Notes under the pieces: generated by a model
Told to the model about the DNA's origin: nothing
Databases searched by the model: none
Seen by the model: only the letters and a program-made list of their open reading frames with translations
Origin: Meridianimarinicoccus marinus
GTDB lineage: Bacteria > Pseudomonadota > Alphaproteobacteria > Rhodobacterales > Rhodobacteraceae
Reading direction: 5' to 3'
DNA length: 64,000 bases
NCBI RefSeq assembly: GCF_040689105.1
Contig: NZ_JBFBVU010000015.1
Span: 33,837 to 97,836 of the forward strand
Made by a program: the position numbers and the translations under genes
Shown here: positions 34,468-42,683 of the stretch, in pieces
Numbering within the stretch: the first letter of the stretch is position 1
Layout of the letters: every line of letters starts with the position of its first letter

Positions 34468-35468
34468 CTGACCGCATCCAACCCCCGCCGGCGCAGCGCG
34501 CGCGGGCCGCGCTGTCTGGGATCTACCTTAAGTTCCTGTCCAGAAACGGCGGCCTTGTCGCGCTGGTGGTGCTTCTTCTGATCAATGTCGCGATCACCCC
34601 CAACTTTCTGCAAATGCAAACCCTGTTCGTGAATATCTCGCAGGTGGCCACCATTGCCATCGTTGCCGTCGGGATGACGCTGGTGATCGCCACTGCCGGG
34701 ATCGACCTGTCGGTCGGGGCGGTGATGGCTGTCGCCGGCGCGCTGGCACCGTTGATTTTCCTCAGTGATTTCGCGCAGGCCAATCCGACGCTGGGGCTGA
34801 CGGCTGCCATCGTGGTGCCGATCCTCGTGGCTTTGCTGTGCGGCCTCTTCAACGGCGTGCTTGTGGCCTATCTCGGGGTGCAGCCGATCATTGCCACGCT
34901 GATCTTCTTCATCTCGGGCCGCGGCATTGCGCAGGTGCTGACCAATGGCAACCTTCAGACCTTCACCCATCCCGGATTTTCCTATCTCGGAACCGGCAAG
35001 ATCCTTGGGTTGCCGTTTCAGGGCTGGCTGGTCGTGGCCATCGCCCTCGTCGCCTGGTTGATGGTCAACCGCACCATGTACGGCCGCCGTATCCTGGCCG
35101 TGGGCGGCAACGAAAAGGCGGCACGCCTGACCGGCACGCCGGTGCGGCGGGTCAAGATCGGCGTCTACGTCATCTCGGCCGGACTGTCGGGCCTGGCCGG
35201 GCTGATCGTCGTGGCCATCAATTCCGCCTCGGACGCCGCCCGGATCGGCGTGCTGATGGAGCTTGACGCCATCGCCGCGGCGGTGGTGGGCGGCACGCTT
35301 CTGATGGGCGGCAAGGCGCCGATCTTCGGCGCCATCCTTGGTGCTGTAATCATCCAGCTGGTGAAATACACCCTGCTGGCCAACGGCGTGGCCGACGAGG
35401 TCGCGCTGATCGCCAAGGCCGGCATCATCGTCCTGGCTGTCTATGTGCAGCAGGGCCGCAAGGAGTGA
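34464..35468 (+). CDS. ytfT: Sugar ABC importer permease, YtfT-like
   Basis: This 334-residue CUT2 permease has about nine helices, with GMTLVIATAGIDLSVGAVMAV (the family signature, near residues 72-92) and AVGGNEKAARLTG facing the ATPase. The ATGA overlap with ytfR indicates coupling. Together with the next gene it gives the heteromeric channel seen in galactofuranose importers. Confidence 0.92.
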   Translation: MTDRIQPPPAQRARAALSGIYLKFLSRNGGLVALVVLLLINVAITPNFLQMQTLFVNISQVATIAIVAVGMTLVIATAGIDLSVGAVMAVAGALAPLIFLSDFAQANPTLGLTAAIVVPILVALLCGLFNGVLVAYLGVQPIIATLIFFISGRGIAQVLTNGNLQTFTHPGFSYLGTGKILGLPFQGWLVVAIALVAWLMVNRTMYGRRILAVGGNEKAARLTGTPVRRVKIGVYVISAGLSGLAGLIVVAINSASDAARIGVLMELDAIAAAVVGGTLLMGGKAPIFGAILGAVIIQLVKYTLLANGVADEVALIAKAGIIVLAVYVQQGRKE

Positions 35469-35474
35469 CCGGAC

Positions 35475-36479
35475 ATGCTTGACCAGACCACCTTCGACCT
35501 GCGCCGTTATATTCAGGGCAATGGCCAGAGCATGGGCGTGTGGATTGCGCTTGTCGTCGTCATTGCCTTCGGATTGCTGCGCTATGACAATTTCGGCGGC
35601 GCCTACAACATCAGTTCGTTCCTCAACTACAACTCGATGTTCATCGCCATCGCGCTTGGCATGTGCTTCGTCATCATGACCGGCGGGATCGACCTGTCGG
35701 TGGGTTCGGTGGTGGCCTTCAGCTCGGTTTGCGTGGCCTATCTGTCGCCCTATGGCATCCAGGTGGCGCTTCCCGGCGGCATCCTGGCCGGAATGGCCAT
35801 CGGCGGGCTCAACGCCTTCTTCGTCATCGCGATGCGCATCCCGCCGTTCATCGCCACCCTTGCCACGATGCTGGGCGCAAAGGGCGGCGCGCTTGTGATC
35901 TCAGGACGGCAGACGATCTCTGTCGACTGGGGGTCCAACTTCACCAAATTCGGCATGGGGTCGGTGGGCGGTATCCTTCCATGGTCGATCCTCGCCGTGG
36001 CGATCCTCGCCGGGATCCTCTGGATCGTGCTGGAAAAGACGTCCCTCGGACGCACCGTCGAAGCCATCGGCGGCGGCGAGGACGCAACCCGGATGATGGG
36101 CCTGCCGGTCAACCGCGCCAAGGCGTTCGTCTATATCCTGTCGGGGGGCTGCGCGGGGCTTGCGGGGGTGATCCTGGCCTCGGGCTTTGGTGCCGGCCAA
36201 CCCCTGGAAGGTGTCGGGTGGGAACTGTCCGCCATCGCCTCGGTGGTCGTCGGCGGCACGCTGCTCACGGGCGGGCTTGGCTCTGTTCCGGCCACCGTTG
36301 CGGGCGCATTGTTGCTGGGGCTGGTATTCAACATCCTGAACTTCGAGAACGGGCGCGGGGTGATTTCCATCTCGGCCTACTGGCAAATGGTCGTGCGCGG
36401 GTTGTTCCTGTTTGTCGTCATTCTCCTGCAATCCCGCGTCTCGCGCGCCACGGATATACAACGAAGCCCGTCGGGATGA
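35475..36479 (+). CDS. yjfF: Sugar ABC importer permease, YjfF-like
   Basis: This second CUT2 permease of 334 residues has MCFVIMTGGIDLSVGSVVAF and EAIGGGEDATRMMGLPV. It begins six bases after ytfT and ends the operon. No sugar-modifying enzyme follows; instead the sequence runs into decayed DNA at 36480, so any catabolic genes that once followed are gone. Confidence 0.92.
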   Translation: MLDQTTFDLRRYIQGNGQSMGVWIALVVVIAFGLLRYDNFGGAYNISSFLNYNSMFIAIALGMCFVIMTGGIDLSVGSVVAFSSVCVAYLSPYGIQVALPGGILAGMAIGGLNAFFVIAMRIPPFIATLATMLGAKGGALVISGRQTISVDWGSNFTKFGMGSVGGILPWSILAVAILAGILWIVLEKTSLGRTVEAIGGGEDATRMMGLPVNRAKAFVYILSGGCAGLAGVILASGFGAGQPLEGVGWELSAIASVVVGGTLLTGGLGSVPATVAGALLLGLVFNILNFENGRGVISISAYWQMVVRGLFLFVVILLQSRVSRATDIQRSPSG

Positions 36480-36787
36480 GCTCCGGGTATTGGGCTGCAA
36501 GGCCCCCCCCAAGCATCCTTTTGCCACCGTCGTCTCCAAGCGACATGCAAACGCGCCCTGTCCATGAGGCTTCAGGGGGGCAGGTCACCCATTCGATTGC
36601 TGTCCATGGGGAGAGAACGCCGTCGGCTGCGAGATCGACGTAGCGGCGCGCGGCCCTGCCCGATGACCGTGGCCCTCCCCCGCCACCAAAGCCGGTTTGC
36701 CCTGGTAACTTCCGGTTGGGTTTGGGTGTTGAGCGGCAGCGTGGGGACCGCAAGGGTCTCAAGCGCCGGCGCGGCGCTTCTCGCAAG
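36480..36787. other. Gene-free junction after the importer operon
   Basis: No gene is supported. The stretch includes a run CCCCCCCC near 36504-36511 and leads into the IS1595 fragment. It is most likely a recombination scar. Confidence 0.4.
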
Positions 36788-36913
36788 CCTGAGGCCTCGG
36801 GCCTCGGCGGTCATCGCCTCCCGCAGCTTGTGCATCAGCATGAAGGCGGTCTTGGCCGCGACCCCGTGGTGTCGGGTCATCGAGCGGGCCAGTTGGTCGA
36901 GACCGCTGGGGCC
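36788..36913 (-). pseudogene. Fragment of an IS1595-family transposase
   Basis: On the minus strand a 42-residue stretch reads GLDQLARSMTRHHGVAAKTA, then FMLMHKLREAM. It matches the conserved helix-turn-helix part of IS1595/ISXO2 transposases (ISA-QL-R-LGV-YKTAW-L-HRLREAM). The flanking parts are absent or frameshifted. Confidence 0.6.
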
Positions 36914-36929
36914 AGTAGGCGACGAGGCG

Positions 36930-37217
36930 CCCCCGGTCGACCATCCGGTCGTGCGTGTGGCCTGGAACGACGCACAGGTAATTGCCCGCTGGGCCGGGGG
37001 CCGGTTGCCGACCGAGGCCGAATGGGAACATGCCGCGCGGGGCGGTCTCGGCGACATGCGTTTCCCATGGGGCAAGGAGAGCTACAAGCAGTGCAAGGGC
37101 GGATCGTTCCTCTGCCATCCCAGCTGGTACTACCGCTACAGGATCGCCGCGCGGACCGGGACCAGTCGGGACAGTTCGACCTCGCACCAGGGGTTCAGGC
37201 TTGTCTACGCAGCCTGA
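36930..37217 (+). pseudogene. Formylglycine-generating-enzyme (sulfatase-activating) fragment with internal deletion
   Basis: HPVVRVAWNDAQVIARWAGG and RLPTEAEWEHAARGG, followed by MRFPWG, match the middle of FGE. This joins directly to KQCKGGSFLCHPSWYYRYRI, then AARTGTSRDSSTSHQGFR, the C-terminal end. Some 60-100 residues between are missing, as is the N-terminal third. One active-site cysteine remains (SFLC), while the second, normally in SYC, is replaced (SWY). It cannot be a working enzyme. It is notable because the plasmid carries a sulfatase needing such activation. Confidence 0.8.
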
Positions 37218-37229
37218 GCGCGGCGGGCG

Positions 37230-38123
37230 TCACTCCCACAGTGCCGAAGCGACCATCGTGCGCCGGGCGTTGTCGAGGTGGGCGCGAAACGCATCTGCGG
37301 CGGCTTGCGTATCGCCCGCCTCGAGCGCGCGAATGATGCGCAGGTGTTCGTGGATCGCGTCGAAGTTGCGTTCCTTCTCGTCCCCCCGGTTCCAGCGGTA
37401 GTGGTAGTGAAAGACCATCGCCACGGCCTCGAAGAAATCGGTCATGAAGCGGTTGTCGTAGGCCTCGACCAGTGTCCTGTGAAAGCGTTCGTCCAGGCGG
37501 GGGAAGACCAGATAATCGTCGTCGATCCGCTCAAGAATTGCCTCGTGCTGCGGGGCGAGGGCGATCAGCTCGGCCTGGGCCGGCGACCCCGGGCCCGCCT
37601 GGAGCGCCGCCTCGAAGGCGCGCAATTCGAACATCTCGCGCACCTCGAACAGCTCTTCGGCGAAGTCGAGCGTGAAACCGCGCAGCACCCACGAATGGTT
37701 GCGCTCCTTGGTGATGAGGCCGAAGCGTGAGAACTTTATCATGAACTCGCGGATCACCGAGGAACTGGTGTGGAACCTCTTTTTGAGATCGGATTCGTAC
37801 AGCGCGCTGCCCGGGGCGAGGTCGCTGTTCAGGACGTATTCCATGAACTGCGACGAGACCTTTGCCGTCGCCGAGGCGGTCTCGGCCTCGCCGAAGAAAT
37901 CGGCCTTTTTCGGCACCCTGAGGACCGTCTTGCTGCGCCCCTCCCATGCGATGATCCCCGCATCGTTTAGCCCGGCGAGGATGGCACGCACCGTGGTCCG
38001 CGAGACCGAGAGCGCCTCGGACAGCGCGCTTTCGGTGGGCAGCGCGCCTGAGACGCCAATGTCCCGCACCAGATCGAGGGCCTGGTTGTAGCTTTCCTTG
38101 AACGTGCTGCTGTCACGCGACAT
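37230..38123 (-). CDS. GntR/FCD regulator with two winged-helix segments
   Basis: This 297-residue protein is longer than usual FadR-type regulators (about 230-250). Two helix-turn-helix-like regions are visible: LPTESALSEALSVSRTTVRA (about residues 28-47) and LYESDLKKRFHTSSSVIREF (about 107-126). An FCD domain (about 150-290) with FHRTLVEAYDNRF follows. It ends the minus-strand operon of the sugar-oxidation locus and is the only regulator there, so it likely controls the divergent promoters around 43449-43586. Confidence 0.85.
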   Translation of the reverse strand: MSRDSSTFKESYNQALDLVRDIGVSGALPTESALSEALSVSRTTVRAILAGLNDAGIIAWEGRSKTVLRVPKKADFFGEAETASATAKVSSQFMEYVLNSDLAPGSALYESDLKKRFHTSSSVIREFMIKFSRFGLITKERNHSWVLRGFTLDFAEELFEVREMFELRAFEAALQAGPGSPAQAELIALAPQHEAILERIDDDYLVFPRLDERFHRTLVEAYDNRFMTDFFEAVAMVFHYHYRWNRGDEKERNFDAIHEHLRIIRALEAGDTQAAADAFRAHLDNARRTMVASALWE

Positions 38124-38189
38124 GGCTGGCCCCTTGCAATCGTGGCGCGTACTATCGCAGCCCTGCCTCTGCCAAGTCCAGAGCCGCGC

Positions 38190-38855
38190 CTACATCACGC
38201 CGAAGGTGGCAAAGGCTTTCTGACTGCTCATGCCGCCGCAGATCGCCTCGGCCACCTTGTTTTCGGTGGAGGCCCTTTCAAAGGCCGCGGCGATGGCCTC
38301 GTGCTCGGCCGCCCGGGGAACGACCAGGACCCCTTCGTCGTCGGCGACGATCATGTCGCCGTCGTTTATCTGCACAACGCCGATGGTGATGGGGGTGCGG
38401 AAATCGAGCACCTTGCCCCGGACACCCTGGTCCTGGGCATAGGCCCCGCGGGAGAACACCGGGAAGCCAAGAGCGCGGATTTCGGCGGTGTCGCGCACAT
38501 AGCCGTCGAGAATGGCCCCGGCAGCGTCAAGGTGCCGTGCCCTTGTGGACATCAACCCGTCCCAGAGCGCGAAGTTCAGTGCGGCTCCCGAGGCAATGTA
38601 GATCTCGCCGGGCTTGAGGTCGTCCAGTGCCTGGAACATGACTCCGAAAGGCTTGTCCGCCAGCGGACCAGGGCCGGAGCCTTCGGGGTAGGGGGCCTCG
38701 AGCACCGGCATGGCCCGCCCGACGATCCGGGTGCCGGGGTCCAACGGCAGGAGGCCGGGCGGCAGGAACTGCTGGCGGTAGCCCATCGCATCCAGCGCAT
38801 CGCCGATGACGGCGGTGAAAAGGTCGCGCCTGATGCACCCGAACAGATCGGACAT
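38190..38855 (-). CDS. RraA-family protein, likely aldolase or oxaloacetate-decarboxylase type
   Basis: This 221-residue protein of the RraA/HMG-aldolase fold has GYVRDTAEIRALGFPVFSRG at about 118-137, with Arg121 and Asp122 matching the substrate and metal residues of 4-hydroxy-4-methyl-2-oxoglutarate aldolase. Such enzymes split or decarboxylate 2-oxo acids. In this operon it could cleave the final 2-oxo-3-deoxy (or 2,4-dioxo) acid to pyruvate and a C3 fragment, a role inferred from the absence of any other aldolase in the locus. Confidence 0.82.
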   Translation of the reverse strand: MSDLFGCIRRDLFTAVIGDALDAMGYRQQFLPPGLLPLDPGTRIVGRAMPVLEAPYPEGSGPGPLADKPFGVMFQALDDLKPGEIYIASGAALNFALWDGLMSTRARHLDAAGAILDGYVRDTAEIRALGFPVFSRGAYAQDQGVRGKVLDFRTPITIGVVQINDGDMIVADDEGVLVVPRAAEHEAIAAAFERASTENKVAEAICGGMSSQKAFATFGVM

Positions 38856-38858
38856 TGG

Positions 38859-39635
38859 TCAGAACCCCGTCGCACCGCCGCCATCGACGAGGATGACCTG
38901 GCCGTTGATGTATTTCGCGGCCGGCGCGGCAAGGAAGGCGCAGGCCCAGCCGATGTCCTCGGTCGTGCCGAGCGACTGCATCGGGATGCGGCTCATGATC
39001 TTCTGCTTGCGGGCCGGGTCGCTGTCCGTCGCCTTGCGGAAGATCTCGGTGTCGATCCAGCCGGGGGCCACGCCGTTGACGCGGATGCCGCGCGCCGCGA
39101 ATTCCGCCGACAGCCCGCGGATGGCTCCGTCGATCGCGGTCTTGGAAATCGTGTAGCCATGCACCAGCGGCTGGCCGATATAGGCGGTCATCGAGGAGAT
39201 GAAGGTGACGGTGCCGGGCCGCTCCTCGGCCAGCAGCCGCTTGATAATGCAGCGAGTCAGTTCCAGAGCGCCACGCACGTGGACGTCGAAAACCTGGTCG
39301 AAGTCGGACATGTCGCTGTCTTCAAAGGGCTTTTTCAGCGTGTTTCCGGCGTTGTTGACCAGCAGGTCGATCGGGCCGAACCGTTCGGCAATGGCGGCTT
39401 CGGCGGCGGGCAGGCCGGCGATGTCGGTCACGTCCAGCGGCGCGGCGGCGCAGCCATGGCCGATCTCGGCCGCCGCCGCCTCGAGCACATCGGCGCGCCG
39501 GCCGGCGATGACGACCTTTGCGCCGCTCTGGGCGAGGCAGCTTGCGATCGCCTTGCCGATGCCCGAGCCGCCGCCGGTGACGAGTGCGGTCCGGCCTTCC
39601 AGGCCGTAGGTCTGTCGCAGGATGTCGCTGGCCAT
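38859..39635 (-). CDS. Short-chain dehydrogenase of the sugar-oxidation locus
   Basis: This 258-residue Rossmann enzyme has TGGGSGIG (residues 20-27), NNAG (94-97), Ser148, Tyr161 and Lys165 (YTISK) and the C-terminal NGQVILVDGG. The ATG at 39635 overlaps the stop of the zinc dehydrogenase (ATGA); the frame open to 39695 is not used. Possible roles are oxidation of 2-keto-3-deoxy-L-fuconate, as in known non-phosphorylative L-fucose pathways, or reduction of a tagaturonate-like intermediate. Confidence 0.9.
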   Translation of the reverse strand: MASDILRQTYGLEGRTALVTGGGSGIGKAIASCLAQSGAKVVIAGRRADVLEAAAAEIGHGCAAAPLDVTDIAGLPAAEAAIAERFGPIDLLVNNAGNTLKKPFEDSDMSDFDQVFDVHVRGALELTRCIIKRLLAEERPGTVTFISSMTAYIGQPLVHGYTISKTAIDGAIRGLSAEFAARGIRVNGVAPGWIDTEIFRKATDSDPARKQKIMSRIPMQSLGTTEDIGWACAFLAAPAAKYINGQVILVDGGGATGF

Positions 39636-40663
39636 CAGTCGTCCTTTCCGAAGTCGATCATGATCTTGAAGGTCTCGTCCCGGTTGGCGGTCCAATGGTC
39701 GAAGGCCTCGGTCGCCCGGTTCCAGGGAAAGACCTTTGTGACCAGCAGGTCGGCGAGGTCCTGGTGGTGTTCGAGGTAGGCTATGACCGCGTCGAAGTCG
39801 GCCCGGGTGGCGTTACGCGAGCCCCGGATGTCCAGTTCCTTGAGGTTGAAGAACTTGGTCTCGTAGGCGACCTCGGACTTGGTATAGCCGATGTAGACGA
39901 TCCGTCCGGTAAAGGGCGCGAGGTCCACCGCCTGGCGGAAGGTCTGGGCGACGCCGGCTGCCTCGATGATGACATCTGCGCCGCGGCCCCCGGTCAATTC
40001 CTCCAGTTTGGCCTCCAGATCCCCCTGCAACGGGTTGAGGACCGCCGTGGCGCCCAGTTGGCGCAGAATCTCCGACTTGGCCGCCGAGATCTCGCTCACG
40101 ATGACCCGGGCGCCGCGGGCGAGGGCGCCCAGCACCGCGCCGACGCCGATCATCCCGCCGCCGAGGACGAGCACGGTATCGGTGGCCTCGACCTCGCCGC
40201 GGGCGACGGCGTGGAAGCCGACGGAGAGAGGCTCGACCAGGGCCAGTTGCCGAAGACCGAGGCGATCGTTTACGATCAGCCGGTCGGCGGGCACGACGAT
40301 CCTGTCGCACAGCCCGCCGTCGCGCTGCACGCCGAGGGTCTGGTTGAACTGGCAGGCGTTCGGGCGGTCGCGCAGGCAGGCAGGGCAGGTGCCGCAGGCG
40401 GTATAGGGAACGACCACGACATGGGCGCCGGGACGCAGCTCGCCACCTACGCCCGCGCCGGTTTCCAGCACCGCGCCGCCGATCTCGTGGCCCGGCACCC
40501 GGGGCAGCTCGACCAGCGGGTTGGCCCCGTTGAAGGTGCTGAGGTCGCTGCCGCAGAGCCCGACGACGCGCACGTCGACCAGCACTTCTCCCGGGCCGGG
40601 AGTCGGCGCGGGCCGGTCGAGGAAAGTTGTGTGGCCTACCGTGTCGATGGCGAGGCTTTTCAT
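39635..40663 (-). CDS. Zinc-dependent medium-chain dehydrogenase (L-galactonate or sorbitol dehydrogenase type)
   Basis: This 342-residue protein has the catalytic zinc site Cys37, His59, Glu60 (GLCGSD and PGHEIGG), the structural zinc cysteines 90, 93, 96 and 104, and a Rossmann motif VLVLGGGMIGVG near 164. The family includes L-galactonate 5-dehydrogenase, threonine and sorbitol dehydrogenases. It would oxidise a secondary alcohol of a sugar acid or alditol using NAD. It is coupled to the SDR gene downstream and follows a hairpin after the binding-protein gene. Confidence 0.9.
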   Translation of the reverse strand: MKSLAIDTVGHTTFLDRPAPTPGPGEVLVDVRVVGLCGSDLSTFNGANPLVELPRVPGHEIGGAVLETGAGVGGELRPGAHVVVVPYTACGTCPACLRDRPNACQFNQTLGVQRDGGLCDRIVVPADRLIVNDRLGLRQLALVEPLSVGFHAVARGEVEATDTVLVLGGGMIGVGAVLGALARGARVIVSEISAAKSEILRQLGATAVLNPLQGDLEAKLEELTGGRGADVIIEAAGVAQTFRQAVDLAPFTGRIVYIGYTKSEVAYETKFFNLKELDIRGSRNATRADFDAVIAYLEHHQDLADLLVTKVFPWNRATEAFDHWTANRDETFKIMIDFGKDD

Positions 40664-40686
40664 GCGCGCGTCCCCTGGGGCGTTAA

Positions 40687-40711
40687 GGCGGGCGCGGTTG
40701 GCGCGCCCGCC
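40687..40711 (-). terminator. Intra-operon hairpin after the binding-protein gene
   Basis: Perfect 10-bp arms GGCGGGCGCG (40687-40696) and CGCGCCCGCC (40702-40711) with a 5-nt loop lie between the binding-protein stop and the zinc dehydrogenase start. There is no T-run on the minus strand, so an RNA-stabilising role is likely. Confidence 0.6.
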
Positions 40712-40720
40712 GGAGTCAGG

Positions 40721-41632
40721 TCACTGGTAGTCGGCGACATTGTCGGCGGTGATCAGGATGCCGTCGATCGGCACCACGGCCTCCGCCTCTTCGCCGTTGA
40801 TGATGGCCAGCAGGTTCTGGACGGATTCGGTGCCCATCCGGGTGTTGTCCTGCTTGATGGTGGCCGATTGTTCGCCCTCGGCGATGGCCACCAGGTTGGC
40901 CGGGTTGCCGTCGAAGCCGACGATCACAAGGTCATCCAGCCGGCCCAGGGCCTTGGCAGCGGAGACGGCCGCCAGCGCGCCGGGATCCCAAGCCGAGAAG
41001 ATGGCGGTGATTCCCGGGTCCGATTGCAGGAAGTTGGTGGTGGTCTCGAAGGCGCAGGCGTCCTGCCAGTCGCAGATCTGGAAGATGACCTCATGGCCCG
41101 CGGCCTCGGCCGCGTTCAGCACCCCGTCACGGCGGGCATTGCCGGTCTGGTGGCCGGCGGAGCCACCGAGGATCAGCACCTTGCCCTCTTCGATCTGGTC
41201 CACGATGTAGTCGCCGGCGATCCCCGCGGCGGCGAGGTTGTCAGTCTGCACGAGACTGGAGACATGGGGGTGGTCGATGCCGGTATCGACGGCGACCACG
41301 GGGATGCCCTTTTCGGCGGCAGCATCGAGAGAGGCGTCAAAGGCGCGGTTGTCGACCGATCCGATGATGATACCGTCCACTCCCATGTCGATGGCGCGGT
41401 CCACCGCGTCCCTCTGGGCCGCGCTATCGGGGGACGAGGCGGTCATGTCGATGAACTCGACGCCCTGGGCCTCGGCCTCGGCGGCGGCGGCATCGGCGAC
41501 GCCGATCCAGAACGTGTTGTCGGTGGAATAGCCGGTGTAGGCGATGCGCAGGTCCTGCGCGATCACGGCCGTGCCGGAGGCCAGCGTCAGCGCGCCGGCA
41601 GCCAGCGCGCTCTTGAGGTTGGTCAGTGTCAT
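40721..41632 (-). CDS. Sugar ABC binding protein (ribose/fructose type)
   Basis: This 303-residue protein has a signal peptide (about residues 1-25, ending VIAQ) and the type I periplasmic binding fold of CUT2 systems (IAYTGYSTDNTFW, DGIIIGSVDNRAFD, IPVVAVDTGIDHPHV, VIVGFDGNP). It delivers a monosaccharide to the permease and ATPase encoded just upstream. The operon order is ATPase, permease, binding protein, as in FrcACB-like importers read backwards. Confidence 0.92.
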   Translation of the reverse strand: MTLTNLKSALAAGALTLASGTAVIAQDLRIAYTGYSTDNTFWIGVADAAAAEAEAQGVEFIDMTASSPDSAAQRDAVDRAIDMGVDGIIIGSVDNRAFDASLDAAAEKGIPVVAVDTGIDHPHVSSLVQTDNLAAAGIAGDYIVDQIEEGKVLILGGSAGHQTGNARRDGVLNAAEAAGHEVIFQICDWQDACAFETTTNFLQSDPGITAIFSAWDPGALAAVSAAKALGRLDDLVIVGFDGNPANLVAIAEGEQSATIKQDNTRMGTESVQNLLAIINGEEAEAVVPIDGILITADNVADYQ

Positions 41633-41692
41633 GTCGGGTCTCCTCCCTGGGTGGTTGCGCCCCGTCTTGCGGGGGCCTTCCGTCGCGGCGGT

Positions 41693-42682
41693 CTACCGCG
41701 TGGATCTGCGCCAGACGTCCCAATAGACGGCGGCGATGATGATGATGCCGATGGCGATGCGCTGGTAGGACGTGCCGACGCCGAGGTAGGACAGGCCCAC
41801 GGTTATGGTCTGCATGATGAGCATGCCGATCAGCGTCTTGCCGACGCCACCGCGCCCGCCAAAGAGGCTGGTGCCGCCGATGACAACCGCAGCGATGGCA
41901 AAAAGCTCGTAACTCTGCCCGCGGGCCGGCATTGCGAAGTTCAGCTTGGCCACTTCCATGATCGCCGCGAGCGCGGCCAGCAGACCGCCGAGCATGTAGT
42001 AATAGACGCGGCTGCGCTTGACCGGCACGCCAGCGAGCCGCGCGACCTCCTGATTGCCGCCGATGGCGAAGGCCCGGATGCCGAGCCGGGTGCGGGTCAG
42101 GAACAGGCCCGTCAGCAGGGCGGCGGTGAACATGATGCCCATGGGCACGACGTAGCCGGAGCCGAGCGCCTGAAATGCATCGGGAAAGCGCGACAGGTCC
42201 CGCCCGCTGGCGAGAATCTCGGCCAGCCCCTTGTAAGCGGTCAGCCCGCCCAAGGTGACGATGAAGGCGGGCACGCCGGTCGCCACTTGCACGATCCCGT
42301 TCAGCGCCCCCAGCGCTGCGCCGATGCCCAGCCCGGCAAGGACGGCCAGCCAGACCGGCAGTTCCATCTCGGCCAGGAGGATGCCGACGCAGACGCCGAC
42401 CACCGCAAAGATCGACCCCACTGACAGGTCGAGCCCCCCCGAGATCAGCACCACGGTCGTCCCGCAGGCCAGCACCGCGAGGATCGAGGCCTGTCCGAAG
42501 ATCGACAACAGCGTGTCGAGGCTGCGGAAGGGCGGGGAGAGGACGAAGAAGACGAGGTAGATCAGCGCCAGCGCCGCCAGCACCTGCCAGATCTGCATGA
42601 ATTCGTGCATCAGCCGGTCGAGGCTGCGCGAGGTGGAGCCCGGGTTGGACACCGCGGTCGAGCTGTTCTGGGCGTCAGCCAT
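41693..42682 (-). CDS. Sugar ABC importer permease (FrcC/RbsC type)
   Basis: This 329-residue membrane protein has about nine helices, the CUT2 signature TTVVLISGGLDLSVGSIFAV near residues 74-93 and FAIGGNQEVARLAGVPVKRS. It has a long hydrophilic N-terminus. It starts one base after the ATPase stop. As the only permease it should form a homodimer. Confidence 0.92.
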   Translation of the reverse strand: MADAQNSSTAVSNPGSTSRSLDRLMHEFMQIWQVLAALALIYLVFFVLSPPFRSLDTLLSIFGQASILAVLACGTTVVLISGGLDLSVGSIFAVVGVCVGILLAEMELPVWLAVLAGLGIGAALGALNGIVQVATGVPAFIVTLGGLTAYKGLAEILASGRDLSRFPDAFQALGSGYVVPMGIMFTAALLTGLFLTRTRLGIRAFAIGGNQEVARLAGVPVKRSRVYYYMLGGLLAALAAIMEVAKLNFAMPARGQSYELFAIAAVVIGGTSLFGGRGGVGKTLIGMLIMQTITVGLSYLGVGTSYQRIAIGIIIIAAVYWDVWRRSTR

Positions 42683-42683
42683 C

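Noticed and set aside
36504..36511. C-run as a phase-variation tract
   Set aside because: It lies outside any gene in a junction region, so slippage would change no protein.
39584..42424. A 946-codon open frame on the plus strand
   Set aside because: It lies antisense to the zinc dehydrogenase, binding protein and permease genes, which have clear motifs; the frame is a by-product of high GC codon use.
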